The notes under the pieces were generated by a model that worked only from the letters and a program-made list of their open reading frames with translations, searched no databases and was not told where the DNA came from. This document shows positions 35,088-43,876 of a stretch of DNA of 64,000 nt, piece by piece. A program made the translations under genes and the position numbers. Source of the stretch: Pontibacter beigongshangensis. GTDB lineage: Bacteria > Bacteroidota > Bacteroidia > Cytophagales > Hymenobacteraceae. Numbering within the stretch: the stretch's first letter is position 1; every line of letters begins with the position of its first letter. The stretch is from NCBI RefSeq assembly GCF_014332515.1, contig NZ_VFSD01000015.1, positions 62,001 to 126,000 on the forward strand, written 5' to 3'.

Positions 35088-37280
35088 CTACGGCATTTTA
35101 TGCAGTCCTTCCCATCTTACTTTCCAGGTGCCGTCATCCGGGAATCCTGGATTGGCTTTGTCAGGGGCACCGTCCCAGCCGGCTGCCATCATGGCTACTG
35201 CCGTGAGCAGGCCACCGTTGCCAGGCAGGTAAATGCGCAGGCGGTCGTCCTGGAAATTGTGGCCGTTTGGCAGGTAGGTGTTTTTCTGGGTATCCATGAA
35301 CAACGCATCAATGGCTTTATCAGGAGCTCCCAGCCTGGCAGCACTCATGGCCATCAGCGGGTAGTCCCAGCCCCAGGTTGTATCCCACTGCCACTTCTGC
35401 TCAATCTCCTTATAGGTGTTCATCATTATGGCTGTATCGATCTTGGCACTCAGCGGCAGGTAACCGTAGGCTCCTACTACAGCCGGATGGTCGCGGCGGT
35501 AGAAATCGTCGGTGTAGGCTTGCGGGTGCGTAGCACTTGGCAGGTAGAGGCCATCTTTTATTGCCAGCGGCGCCAGCTTGTCGATGATGTCCTGCCATTT
35601 TTTGTCTTCGGGCATGCCCAGCCGCTTGCGCCACTCCTGCGCCACCGACAGCCCATAATGCCAGTAAGCCAGCTCAAACGGAGGGTCGTTGGTTTCTTTG
35701 GCCGGGAACAATTCCTGCGCAGGTATAATCGGAGCGGCTAAATGGTACTTCTGGTCTTTTTCGCTGTAGGTCGGGAAAGAGGCCATGAACTTGGCCGTTT
35801 CGAACACCAGTTCTTTGTATTTCTCAAGTGTCTCTTTGGTTGGATTCTGGCGATACACCAGTTCGGAGAAGTAAATGATGTGCGGCTGCTGCCAGATCAG
35901 GTACGGGCCCACGCTCGACGGGCTCTCGGCACCGTAAGGGTCGGTCATTTTCTGCCATCTCACACCCTCATAGCCTTGCCATTCAGCAGTTTTCCGGGCT
36001 TTCGGCATTACTTTGGTGTACCAGGGCAGGCTCCTCTCCAGCAGCGGCAGTCTGTCCCAGAGGGCGAAGTGCACGCCATGCCACCAGTGCATTTCCAGGT
36101 GTGGCTTGCCGTACCAGCTGTTAAAGGTGAGGCCGGTTTCCTGCGGTGGCAGATCGCCGGTGCACTGCAACTTGGTAAGGTACTGCGACAAAATTACCCG
36201 GCGCTCCAGCTCGTGGGCCCGTGGGTCGGTAGAGCCGGCAAAGTCGATAGCGCCTCCTTCTGTCCAGAATCTTTTCCACTCGGTTTCGCTGCTGGCTTGT
36301 GTTGCTTTAAAATCAGCGATGTCTTTTGTCTGGTTCTGGCTGAAAAGCACGCTGAACTCCAGGCTTTCGTCTTTGGTAGTGGGTACTAATTCAAAATGGT
36401 GTCTTTCCTTTTCGGTGAAGTTGCCTGTCTTGTCCCAGCGTACGTTGGTATAGTACACAGTGGTGTCGAGTTGCCGCTTCAGCTGCACCTGGTTGGCTCC
36501 GGATTCCGACCTGGCGAGGGTGGTGCTGTGCCTGTCCTGCTTCTCCCAGTTATAGCCGGGGCACACGTGGCAGTCGGCGCCGTACGGGAATTTAAAGAAA
36601 ACCTTCAGGCGCTCCTTAGCGATGAGCGGAGAGGTAATACGTGCCGAGATCTCGTCTTTCTCCTGGTGCCCGAACAGCTCCACCGTTACCGGCACGCCTT
36701 CAATCTCATATTTGCTTTCTATTTTACCGGTCCAGAGGTTGAGGTTTTGGTTGATGTTCTGGAGCTCATGGATGGCGGCCTGCTCCCCGTTTTCCTTCAG
36801 CAGCACCAGGCCCACGATGCCCAGGTGCAAGCGGTGCGGGTTGGTGCGCAGGTAGTTCATGGCGTCTACTTTGCGGCCTGTGCCTTTGTGCTGCACCGGA
36901 AACGGAATCACCCTGCCATCTGCGGCGGTATCGTAACGGGCTACATCCTCGAGGGTGTATTTCTGGTCGTTCGGCACCGAATGCCAGCCCCACTGCGACT
37001 GCGTACCCAGCGACACGCCATTGTCGTAGTCCTGGTAAAAGCTCTGCAGCCCCGACACGTCTACGGTATAGGCAAAGTCGCCATTCCCTACCGACAAAGA
37101 GGCCAGGGTGTCAGGCGATGTAAGGGTAACATTATGGCGGCTGACCAGAGCCTGCCGGTCTATTTTACCAGGTTCTGTACCGGTAGAGGTGGTATCAGAG
37201 GCGCTGCAACTGAACAGAAGGGCTGTGGCTGCCAGTAAGGCAAACTTCAAGTTACTTCGCTTTGGCTGTTGTTTTATCAT
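35088..37280 (-). CDS. Six-hairpin glycosidase-like lipoprotein, substrate unknown
   Basis: A 730-residue lipoprotein (ALLFSC, lipid Cys25). The N-terminal ~330 residues look like a beta-supersandwich (LSVGNGDFAYTVDVSGLQSF) and the rest like an (alpha/alpha)6 barrel, the layout of GH65/GH95-type enzymes. Notable blocks: FNSWYGKPHLEMHWWHGVHF, WDRLPLLERSLPWY, YLIWQQPHIIYFSELVY, WDTTWGWDYPLMAMSAARLG and LPGNGGLLTAVAMMAAGW. Acidic residues in HLEMHWW and in the TDDFYRRDHP loop are candidates for catalysis. I cannot assign a CAZy family. Its position between GH105 and GH43-like genes suggests removal of a pectin side-chain sugar. Confidence 0.65.
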   Translation of the reverse strand: MIKQQPKRSNLKFALLAATALLFSCSASDTTSTGTEPGKIDRQALVSRHNVTLTSPDTLASLSVGNGDFAYTVDVSGLQSFYQDYDNGVSLGTQSQWGWHSVPNDQKYTLEDVARYDTAADGRVIPFPVQHKGTGRKVDAMNYLRTNPHRLHLGIVGLVLLKENGEQAAIHELQNINQNLNLWTGKIESKYEIEGVPVTVELFGHQEKDEISARITSPLIAKERLKVFFKFPYGADCHVCPGYNWEKQDRHSTTLARSESGANQVQLKRQLDTTVYYTNVRWDKTGNFTEKERHHFELVPTTKDESLEFSVLFSQNQTKDIADFKATQASSETEWKRFWTEGGAIDFAGSTDPRAHELERRVILSQYLTKLQCTGDLPPQETGLTFNSWYGKPHLEMHWWHGVHFALWDRLPLLERSLPWYTKVMPKARKTAEWQGYEGVRWQKMTDPYGAESPSSVGPYLIWQQPHIIYFSELVYRQNPTKETLEKYKELVFETAKFMASFPTYSEKDQKYHLAAPIIPAQELFPAKETNDPPFELAYWHYGLSVAQEWRKRLGMPEDKKWQDIIDKLAPLAIKDGLYLPSATHPQAYTDDFYRRDHPAVVGAYGYLPLSAKIDTAIMMNTYKEIEQKWQWDTTWGWDYPLMAMSAARLGAPDKAIDALFMDTQKNTYLPNGHNFQDDRLRIYLPGNGGLLTAVAMMAAGWDGAPDKANPGFPDDGTWKVRWEGLHKMP

Positions 37281-37297
37281 GTAGTTGGTTATTGATC

Positions 37298-37327
37298 AAT
37301 TATTCAAATAAAAATACCCCTTTTCAG
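37298..37327 (+). repeat. Dispersed intergenic repeat, copy 12
   Basis: Diverged head AATTATTCAAAT, AAAAATACCCCTTTTCAG, with a GCAGCTGTTGCCGCTCC tail. Only 17 bases upstream of the six-hairpin glycosidase start codon. Confidence 0.65.
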
Positions 37328-37486
37328 AATTTATGCAGCTGTTGCCGCTCCGGCTCTCTTTGCCACTGCGGTTTGTATAAGTTAAAACTGAGAGCCTATA
37401 CCGCCAGTAGTTACAGCTTCACGACGCTACCATGGGCTTTCTCTTTATACCCAATAAATCCTGATCCCGGCTTTTCTGCTTCGGGC

Positions 37487-37603
37487 TTACAGGTACCAGA
37501 GGGCATAAGTGGTTTCGTCGCTGATTTTCCACTCTCCGCTCAGGCTAAAGAAGTTCTGCAGGCTGGCTTTCATTTTGCCGATTTTTTCAAACAAATAAGT
37601 CAT
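37487..37603 (-). CDS. Possible 38-residue small protein
   Basis: An ATG at 37603 opens a 39-codon frame to TAA at 37489-37487. The peptide (MTYLFEKIGKMKASLQNFF... ending TTYALWYL) is amphipathic and looks protein-like in composition, and its GC-rich third positions resemble those of the neighbouring genes. It lies between the GH43-like and the six-hairpin genes on the same strand. It could be a genuine small gene or the remnant of a lost enzyme C-terminus. Confidence 0.35.
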   Translation of the reverse strand: MTYLFEKIGKMKASLQNFFSLSGEWKISDETTYALWYL

Positions 37604-37632
37604 GATGCTCAGATTTAAGTTTTAATTCGTTT

Positions 37633-38736
37633 TCAGTTCCTGGCACTTTTTCCTTCCGGCAACACTTCAAACACAAAGGCGCTGGAGGTCATGTATTTTC
37701 CGCCCTGCGATGCCAGAAACAGGTGCGTGGGCCGGCCGTTTTGCAGCAGCAGCTGTGGCCGTTCGAAGCGGCCGTATTTGGAGAGGTGCTTCGGCTTGGG
37801 TGGCTGCTCAAAGTAGTGGTCGGTGTTGTAGTAGGCAATGGTGGGCTCAGTCCATTTAATGCCGTCAGGCGACTCGAGGTAGAGGCCGTACTGGTGGTTA
37901 AAGATGCCCATGTCGCGCATCACCATTTTAAATTTGCCTTCCTCCTGCCACACATAGCCATCTTCTGCCTGTATGTTGTTGCCCCGCCCGGAGTAGTCGA
38001 TAATCGGGTTGCCTTTGTACTTGGTGTAAGGGCCCTGCAGCTTGTCGGCTATGGCCAGGCCGTACTTGCGGTTGCCTCTTATTTTGGGGTCGGTGTAGTT
38101 TTCGTACTCGTAGGTGTTCCACGATTTGTAGTACAGAAAGTATCTGCCGTCGGGGTGCTTCACGAAGCTGGGGTTGGAGGAGCAGTGGTCGTCCCAGGCA
38201 CCTTCCGGACCGGCTTCCACCAGCGGTTGGTCGGGGCGCTGCCAGGGGCCGTAGGGCGAGTCGGCAACGGCCAGCCCCACGCGCTTGGTGCTGGTTCTGC
38301 GGTTGGAGTTACCCATGTAAAAGAGGCAGTATTTGCCATCCACGAACTTGATGTGCGGGTTGTGGCAGGTGGTGCCATCCCAGAAGCCTTCGCCTCTCGG
38401 AGCCAGCACTGTAGATACATACTCAAACGGCGACTCAGGCGTGTCGGCCACGGCATGCGCAATTTCGGAGCTATTTATCCAGCCGCCCATGCCCTTTTCT
38501 GCCACCCACCTCGAGAAGAATACATGGGTTTTGCCATCCGGCCCAATGATCGGGCTGGTGCCCCACACGTAGTACCCTTCCATTTCGAGCACACGCCCCA
38601 CCGGCTTCAGTCTTTTGCTGAAATCGGAGACCTTGTCCTTCTGACCAGCTGCGGCAAAACTTTGCATGCCCAGGCCAGCACATGAAAATAAAAGAGGCGA
38701 CGCAGCGGCGATACCCAGGAATTTTCGTCTATCCAT
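37633..38736 (-). CDS. GH43/GH117-like five-bladed propeller glycosidase, Tat-type lipoprotein
   Basis: A 367-residue enzyme with an N-terminal RRKFLG twin-arginine motif followed by a lipobox (LLFSC, Cys19), as in folded lipoproteins exported by Tat. The body has propeller repeats with the GH43-like pattern: YVWGTSPIIGPDGKTHVFFSRW, FWDGTTCHNPHIKFVDGKYCLFYMG, CSSNPSFVKHPDGRYFLYYKSW, NNIQAEDGYVWQEEGKFKMVMRDM, RFERPQLLLQNGRPTHLFLAS. Such enzymes release arabinose, galactose or related sugars from pectin side chains. Exact family and bond are not certain. Confidence 0.78.
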   Translation of the reverse strand: MDRRKFLGIAAASPLLFSCAGLGMQSFAAAGQKDKVSDFSKRLKPVGRVLEMEGYYVWGTSPIIGPDGKTHVFFSRWVAEKGMGGWINSSEIAHAVADTPESPFEYVSTVLAPRGEGFWDGTTCHNPHIKFVDGKYCLFYMGNSNRRTSTKRVGLAVADSPYGPWQRPDQPLVEAGPEGAWDDHCSSNPSFVKHPDGRYFLYYKSWNTYEYENYTDPKIRGNRKYGLAIADKLQGPYTKYKGNPIIDYSGRGNNIQAEDGYVWQEEGKFKMVMRDMGIFNHQYGLYLESPDGIKWTEPTIAYYNTDHYFEQPPKPKHLSKYGRFERPQLLLQNGRPTHLFLASQGGKYMTSSAFVFEVLPEGKSARN

Positions 38737-38795
38737 ACTAAAATGCTACTGAACGGCAGGAAGTGCTCCTACAAGAGCCTATTTCCTGCCCAGTA

Positions 38796-38843
38796 TAAAA
38801 CTACTGATTGTTAGCACAACAAGCATCCTGCTGTGTCCGGTGG
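38796..38843 (-). promoter_or_regulatory. Candidate pectin-regulon promoter (GH43-like gene)
   Basis: Tandem element at plus-strand 38823-38843 (TCCTGCTGTGTCCGGTGG) then, 19 bases on along the minus strand, TAGTTTTA (38803-38796). Predicted start near 38789, about 50 bases before the GH43-like start codon. Confidence 0.65.
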
Positions 38844-39208
38844 AGCCACTGGTCCTTATCCGAAGCCAGGCTGGCCTGATCTGCAATAGCCCTGGCATTA
38901 ACCGTGTCAAACCGGTTGTGAAGCAGCATCTGTAATGGACCCCACAGGCTTAAATCTGCTCAAATCGTTGCTCATCAAGTTAAAAAACCTTACTACTTTG
39001 TGTATCTACCAGATAAAAAGATTAGGGATTTGGAGGTGGCGGAATGTTAAAACTAACTATTATAGGCGCAATGGGCAAAACCACATCTCGGAAAGACTTT
39101 AGGCTTCGGCAAACGGCAGGAGTACATATTCTGAAAATTCTGGGGATAAGGGTCCTAGTTTGAAGATTCAGTTAAACAGCAGCAGCAGGGGCAGCAGAGC
39201 AACTCAGG

Positions 39209-39237
39209 TCCGGAGGGGCTTTTTCATTAGAATAATT
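39209..39237 (-). repeat. Dispersed intergenic repeat, copy 13
   Basis: Reverse copy, consensus-like: TCCGGAGGGGCTTTTTCATT then AGAATAATT, preceded by AACAGCAGCAGCAGGGGC. Confidence 0.88.
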
Positions 39238-39269
39238 TCTGAATCACGGATTAGCATTTAATCTTTCCC

Positions 39270-39309
39270 AATCCTGAAAATCCTATAATCCTGAGAATCC
39301 TGATTCAGA
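39270..39309 (+). repeat. AATCCTG-type tandem array
   Basis: Four AATCCT units at 8-10 base steps ending in TGATTCAGA. The minus-strand copy at 23083-23124 has the same order and ending. Confidence 0.65.
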
Positions 39310-39343
39310 TAAACAGCAGCAGGAGGAGCAGCGCATCCAGGCT

Positions 39344-39370
39344 ATGGAGGGGCTTTTTCATTAGAATAAT
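39344..39370 (-). repeat. Dispersed intergenic repeat, copy 14
   Basis: Reverse copy: ATGGAGGGGCTTTTTCATT then AGAATAAT, preceded by AACAGCAGCAGGAGGAGCAG. Together with copy 13 it forms a direct repeat 135 bases apart. Confidence 0.86.
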
Positions 39371-39408
39371 CTGGCTTGAATGTGTTTTACCAGAGAGTGC
39401 GGCAACAA

Positions 39409-39438
39409 AAAAGCTCCGGGAAGTTCCCCGGAGCTTTC
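39409..39438 (-). terminator. Intrinsic terminator of the large PL1 gene
   Basis: AAAGCTCCGGG (39410-39420) pairs exactly with CCCGGAGCTTT (39427-39437); on the minus strand it is followed by TTTTTTG. It lies 26 bases beyond the stop codon. Confidence 0.85.
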
Positions 39439-39463
39439 TGCAAAGTACTGGCGAATAGACTGC

Positions 39464-42400
39464 CTACCGCTGCACCACAATTTTTCTGGTAACCACTGCC
39501 TTCTCTGTCACCAGTTTTACCACGTATACGCCGGCGTTATAGCTGCTGGCATTTAGCTCGTGGGAGAACATCTGGTTAGCTTCTGCTCTACCTGAGCCCA
39601 ACAGTTCTACCAGCGCCCCTTTCAGGTCGTAGATCTCTATTGTATACGCACCTTGCTGCGCCAGCTTAAATGCTACAGTTGCTCTGCCCGAAAGTGGGTT
39701 CGGATAGGTGATAAGTTCGCCTGCCGCCGCCACTGCTTCGTTCCTAGAACTCAGCACATTGCTGAACAGGGCTCCGATCTCGGTGTCTGACAAAGCATAG
39801 TTATACAGACGCACATCATCCATCTGATCACGGTAAGGCCTGTTTTCAGCAGAGTTGCCGATCATGAGCGGGTCGGCCTTCCCGATGCTCTGTGTGGAGT
39901 AGCCTTTGGAGCCGGCCAGCACATTGTCGATGTAGAGCTTAATCTGCTTTGCCTCTGTGTCTCTTACCGCTACCACATGCCGCCACTCGTTGTTGAAGAA
40001 GTTGTAGGGCGCTGCGGCCACGTTCACATCGATATTGGATTTTGTTTTGCCATCGTCTATCGCAAACGTTAGCTTGCCATCCCTTACCTGTACGCCGTAC
40101 CACTTGCCGGTACCCGCCTCAAAGGTTCCTTTGTGTATCAGGTAGGTATCTTTAGCATTTGTGGCAGCATACAGATAAGTATTGGCCGGAATCTTCACCC
40201 ACATGGAAATGGTAAAGGCATTCTCATCGAATCTGAACTGCTCAGCATCCGGCACCACAATGCCGCCTGTGCTGGCAGGGTTGCCAAACTGCAAAGCCCC
40301 CTGGTGTTTTCCGGTTGTCCAGGCAGCGTCGTTCATGCCCGTCAGGGTTCCGGTTGCCTGATAAGGGCTGGCGTCTGCTGCCTCGGTGCCGCTGGTTTCA
40401 TCCAGTTTCCAATGGCCTACCAAACCTGCCTCAAAGGCAGCGGTTGTGAAGGACCACACTGTTCCGGCGGTTGTGCCCTCGTCACCCACTGCATCTACAC
40501 GCCAATAGTAGGTAGTGTTGGCGGTGAGGCCCTCTACCTGATAGCCTGCATTTTCTACAGGAACATCAGCCACGAAAGGCAGGTTGGAATTATCTGTTCC
40601 GAAATAGAGCTTGTAAGAGGTGGTGTTCAGGCCTCCCTGCCAGGTTAAGGTGGTGCTGGCGGCATCCATGATCTGGCTGTTATGGGCAGGAGCAGGCGTT
40701 AAGGCCTGCAGTGGCAGCGGACTTGTATGGTACTGCTCCATAACCTGCACCGGCGACAGCGCATAGTTGAAAATCTTCAGTTCGTCGAGCTTGCCCTTGT
40801 AAGGAGCAGGTGTAGCGGTAGCGGCTTCAAACTCCAGTTCACCAATGTTACCGATGATCAGCGCACTTGCCTCTCCTATGCCCGAAAGTGCTTTCGTAAT
40901 AGCGGCTTCACTTACAAAAACACCGTTTCGGAACAACTGCAGTTTATTCGTGGCAACATCTCTGATGGCCACCACATGCACCCACTCGTCGGTAAAGAAT
41001 GGCGTACCATCTGTTTGCAGCTCATCTTTGCCCCCGCCGTTGGCGTCGTTGTCATCGTCTATGGCAAAGCGGAACTGCTTGTTTTTGAACTCAATGTTGA
41101 AGCGTTTGCCTGTTGCACCGGTTGCCTCGTTTTTGGTAAACGAACCTTTGGCCAGCAGGTAAGCGCTGGAGTTGTTGTCAGCAGGAAGTAGGGCTGCGCC
41201 GGCCTTCATCCAGAAGGAAAGCGAGAAAGAGCTTTTGTCCAGGAACAACTGGTCCTGGTTCGGCACGCTTACCACATACATATCGGTAGCGGCGGTAGCA
41301 AAATCGAGCGCCCTGTTTACTTTGCCATCTACCCTGATGCTCTGGTCTTCTCCATCGAGGCCCAGCACCCCGTGGTTTTCGTACGGTGACGAATCCAGGA
41401 TCTGATCATTTTCCTCTGCCGGCTCATCGAAAGCCCAATGGCCCACCACACCGTTAGGGAAGGACCTGGTAGTACGGAAAGTCCAAACCGTGCCGACGGC
41501 AGTACCTTTTTCGTTGGTAGCATCTACGCGCCAGAAGTAGGTCGTATTCTCGGCAAGCTCGGTCAGGTTAAAGGTTGGGTTGGCTGTATAGGCTACTTCT
41601 CCTTGTTTGGTAAGCCCATCTGCGGAAGCGCCAACGTATACTTCATATGTAGTGGTGTTGTCGCTACCTGCCCACTTCAGCACAAGTGCACCCTCTGTGA
41701 GTTCTGCGTACTGGTAGTTGTTGGCCGGAGCCGGTGCAGAGGCAACAGCCGGAGCGGTGGGTATGGGCGGTGTCTGAACCGTGGCTATGGCACTGTAGGC
41801 CGACACATGTTCCTCGTTCACCGACTTTAAGCGGTAGTAATAAGTAGTGTTCGGAACCAGGCCCTCGGCATCGGTATAGGTGGTGGTGTTGGCGGCAGGC
41901 TCGGCCACAACGGTAAAGTTGCTGCCATCTACAGATCGCTCCACCACAAAATTAGTCTCGTTATCGGAATTATCCTTCCAGTTAATGACTACCGTGCTGG
42001 AGGCTGGTTCCTCAACGGAGGTAGCCGTAAGCGTAACAGCAGTAGGCGGCTTTATGAACACCGGAGCAGGCGAATCTACCAACGAGTTCACATATACTTC
42101 TATGTTGAGGTACTCCGGATAGTCGGTGCTATAGGCTACGGCATCCTGCTTGTTGTTTTTGTTTAAGCCATGGGCATCCTCCCAGGCATCAGGCATGCCG
42201 TCCCCATCCGTGTCTAAAGGAGCAGGTGCGCCAAATACTTCGCCTAGCCCGCCATTGGCCAAGGGCAGGTCGCTTTCGAGATACACATAATGGCCTTTGG
42301 TTCCGCGCGACGCTACTTCGTCAACCATGAATGCATCTACCTGGTCGCGGGCCGGGTAATTGGCGCCGACATTGTTTATTACCCACTCATATGCTTCGGC

Positions 42401-43465
42401 TGCGGTAAGCGAAGGGGCTGCCATCGGGTAGGCAAAAGGCTGCGCCTGAAAGGCATCCTCAGTTATGCCCGGGTAGCCTGTCGCATTGAAAGGCACCAAA
42501 GTACCATCCAGCACACCGTTTTTATTGTTGTCGAAATAGTTGCCGGCGCCATACAGGTTAAACGTGCCAGTGCCTCTCGAGAAGGGTGTGGTCTTGTTAG
42601 CCGGTGTGAGCGGGCCTCCTACAAAGTAGTTATTGATGATGTTTACTTCAGAAACAGCGCCGGAGCCGCCCATAATATAGGCATCGCCGCTCACCGTATG
42701 CCCCATCGGGTTGTTGGCGTTGCCATAGTTGTACACTACGTTGTTTATAAATTCGTTTACGCCCTTCACTTTGGGGTTACGGGTTTTGTTGCTGATGTAC
42801 AGGTTCTTCAGCAGGCTGATCTTACCGTTAGGCGTTTCCATAAGCCCTCCGGCTGAGTGGTTGTGCCGGTGCAGGCCCTGCCCGATAATGGTATTCTGGA
42901 TAGTGATGTTTGTCGGCTCATTTCCTTTTCCGTCCCAGTTAATAGAGAACACCTCATCCAGCCCCCAGGAAAAAGACATATGGTCAAAAATCATGTTGGC
43001 ACCGTTCGCAATGCCAGAGGCATCATCGTTTCGTCCTGCCCCGGCATTGGTCCCTAATCTGATCCTCAGATAGCGGGCAATGGTATTGTCGGACCCGGAG
43101 AAGGTTACTCTTTTGCCATACAGCACCACCCCATCGCCAGGGGCTGTCTGGCCTGCAATGGTTGTGTTATTGGCTACCACTATCTGCGAATTCAGACGGA
43201 TAATTCCTCCCACGGCAAACACCACAATCCGCCCTGGTCGGCTTACGGCATCTCTGAAGGAGCCTGGCCCGCTATCATTCAGGTTGGTAACTACATACAC
43301 TTCTTGCGTAGCAGCACCTCTGGCACCAGGCGCGAACCGCCCAAAGCCATCTGCACCCGGAAAAGCAAGCGTCTGCGCCTGTGCTGCTGCGCTGTGGAGC
43401 AGGAAGAGCACCAGCACCAAACAGAGCACCAATATGCGTTGTAAATTCAAGTAATTTTTTTTCAT
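39464..43465 (-). CDS. Large PL1 pectate lyase with FN3, two LamG domains and T9SS sorting domain
   Basis: A 1333-residue secreted pectate lyase. Start taken at the ATG at 43465, which gives a good signal peptide (LVLVLFLLHSAAAQAQ); a start at 43531 would add 22 unlikely residues. Domains: PL1 beta-helix 33-390 (AFPGADGFGRF, MIFDHMSFSWG, KTRNPKVKG with Arg229), calcium loop DTDGDGMPDAWED 418-430, FN3 473-565, FN3-like 570-665, LamG 670-910, FN3-like 920-1008, LamG 1012-1240, type IX sorting domain 1252-1333 (YPNPLSGRATV). Expected at the cell surface, cutting polygalacturonate. Own regulon promoter and own terminator. Confidence 0.92.
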   Translation of the reverse strand: MKKNYLNLQRILVLCLVLVLFLLHSAAAQAQTLAFPGADGFGRFAPGARGAATQEVYVVTNLNDSGPGSFRDAVSRPGRIVVFAVGGIIRLNSQIVVANNTTIAGQTAPGDGVVLYGKRVTFSGSDNTIARYLRIRLGTNAGAGRNDDASGIANGANMIFDHMSFSWGLDEVFSINWDGKGNEPTNITIQNTIIGQGLHRHNHSAGGLMETPNGKISLLKNLYISNKTRNPKVKGVNEFINNVVYNYGNANNPMGHTVSGDAYIMGGSGAVSEVNIINNYFVGGPLTPANKTTPFSRGTGTFNLYGAGNYFDNNKNGVLDGTLVPFNATGYPGITEDAFQAQPFAYPMAAPSLTAAEAYEWVINNVGANYPARDQVDAFMVDEVASRGTKGHYVYLESDLPLANGGLGEVFGAPAPLDTDGDGMPDAWEDAHGLNKNNKQDAVAYSTDYPEYLNIEVYVNSLVDSPAPVFIKPPTAVTLTATSVEEPASSTVVINWKDNSDNETNFVVERSVDGSNFTVVAEPAANTTTYTDAEGLVPNTTYYYRLKSVNEEHVSAYSAIATVQTPPIPTAPAVASAPAPANNYQYAELTEGALVLKWAGSDNTTTYEVYVGASADGLTKQGEVAYTANPTFNLTELAENTTYFWRVDATNEKGTAVGTVWTFRTTRSFPNGVVGHWAFDEPAEENDQILDSSPYENHGVLGLDGEDQSIRVDGKVNRALDFATAATDMYVVSVPNQDQLFLDKSSFSLSFWMKAGAALLPADNNSSAYLLAKGSFTKNEATGATGKRFNIEFKNKQFRFAIDDDNDANGGGKDELQTDGTPFFTDEWVHVVAIRDVATNKLQLFRNGVFVSEAAITKALSGIGEASALIIGNIGELEFEAATATPAPYKGKLDELKIFNYALSPVQVMEQYHTSPLPLQALTPAPAHNSQIMDAASTTLTWQGGLNTTSYKLYFGTDNSNLPFVADVPVENAGYQVEGLTANTTYYWRVDAVGDEGTTAGTVWSFTTAAFEAGLVGHWKLDETSGTEAADASPYQATGTLTGMNDAAWTTGKHQGALQFGNPASTGGIVVPDAEQFRFDENAFTISMWVKIPANTYLYAATNAKDTYLIHKGTFEAGTGKWYGVQVRDGKLTFAIDDGKTKSNIDVNVAAAPYNFFNNEWRHVVAVRDTEAKQIKLYIDNVLAGSKGYSTQSIGKADPLMIGNSAENRPYRDQMDDVRLYNYALSDTEIGALFSNVLSSRNEAVAAAGELITYPNPLSGRATVAFKLAQQGAYTIEIYDLKGALVELLGSGRAEANQMFSHELNASSYNAGVYVVKLVTEKAVVTRKIVVQR

Positions 43466-43876
43466 GAAAGGAATGGGTTTAATGGAAATTTTTAGAAAGC
43501 TGTAAACTGGCAAGTTGGAATAGGGGAACATCAGCAGCAGGATGGGGCTGCAAAGGCAACTTCATCCAACTAACTTACATTTGTTAATTTTTATATAGCA
43601 ATTTAATGAGGCTTATGCAGTTAAACATCCTGCTGTGTCCTGTGGGGAAGGAGAGAGTTATCATCATGTTAGGATTTACTAGCTTTTAGGATACTCTCGG
43701 GCAAATAGAATCAGATTCTTGCAGCAATAAAAAATGTAGCGAGGAGAGACTGCTGGCACTTTGGATGGAACAAATAATCTGATATTTGGACTCAGATTCT
43801 TGACTTTCATTTCCATGCTTGCTATATCATGTTGAGTTTAGCTACCTTTACCAAGAAGTTCCAGGAAAACTGCCAG
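43466..43876. other. Divergent intergenic region
   Basis: About 410 bases between the PL1 gene and the first glycosyltransferase. It carries the PL1 promoter at 43598-43645; nothing clear is seen for the plus-strand gene. Confidence 0.5.
43598..43645 (-). promoter_or_regulatory. Candidate pectin-regulon promoter (large PL1)
   Basis: Tandem element at plus-strand 43625-43645 (ATCCTGCTGTGTCCTGTGG) and, 19 bases on along the minus strand, TAAATTGC (43605-43598), a weak TAnnTT -7 element. Predicted start near 43591, about 125 bases before the start codon. Confidence 0.6.

Larger units (their letters stand above)
38737..39463. other. Intergenic region with promoter, repeats and terminator
   Basis: About 730 bases between the PL1 stop and the GH43-like start. 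Holds the PL1 terminator (39409), two reverse dispersed repeats (39209, 39344), an AATCCTG array (39270) and the GH43 promoter (38796). The stretch 38850-39180 shows no ORF or motif. Confidence 0.6.
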
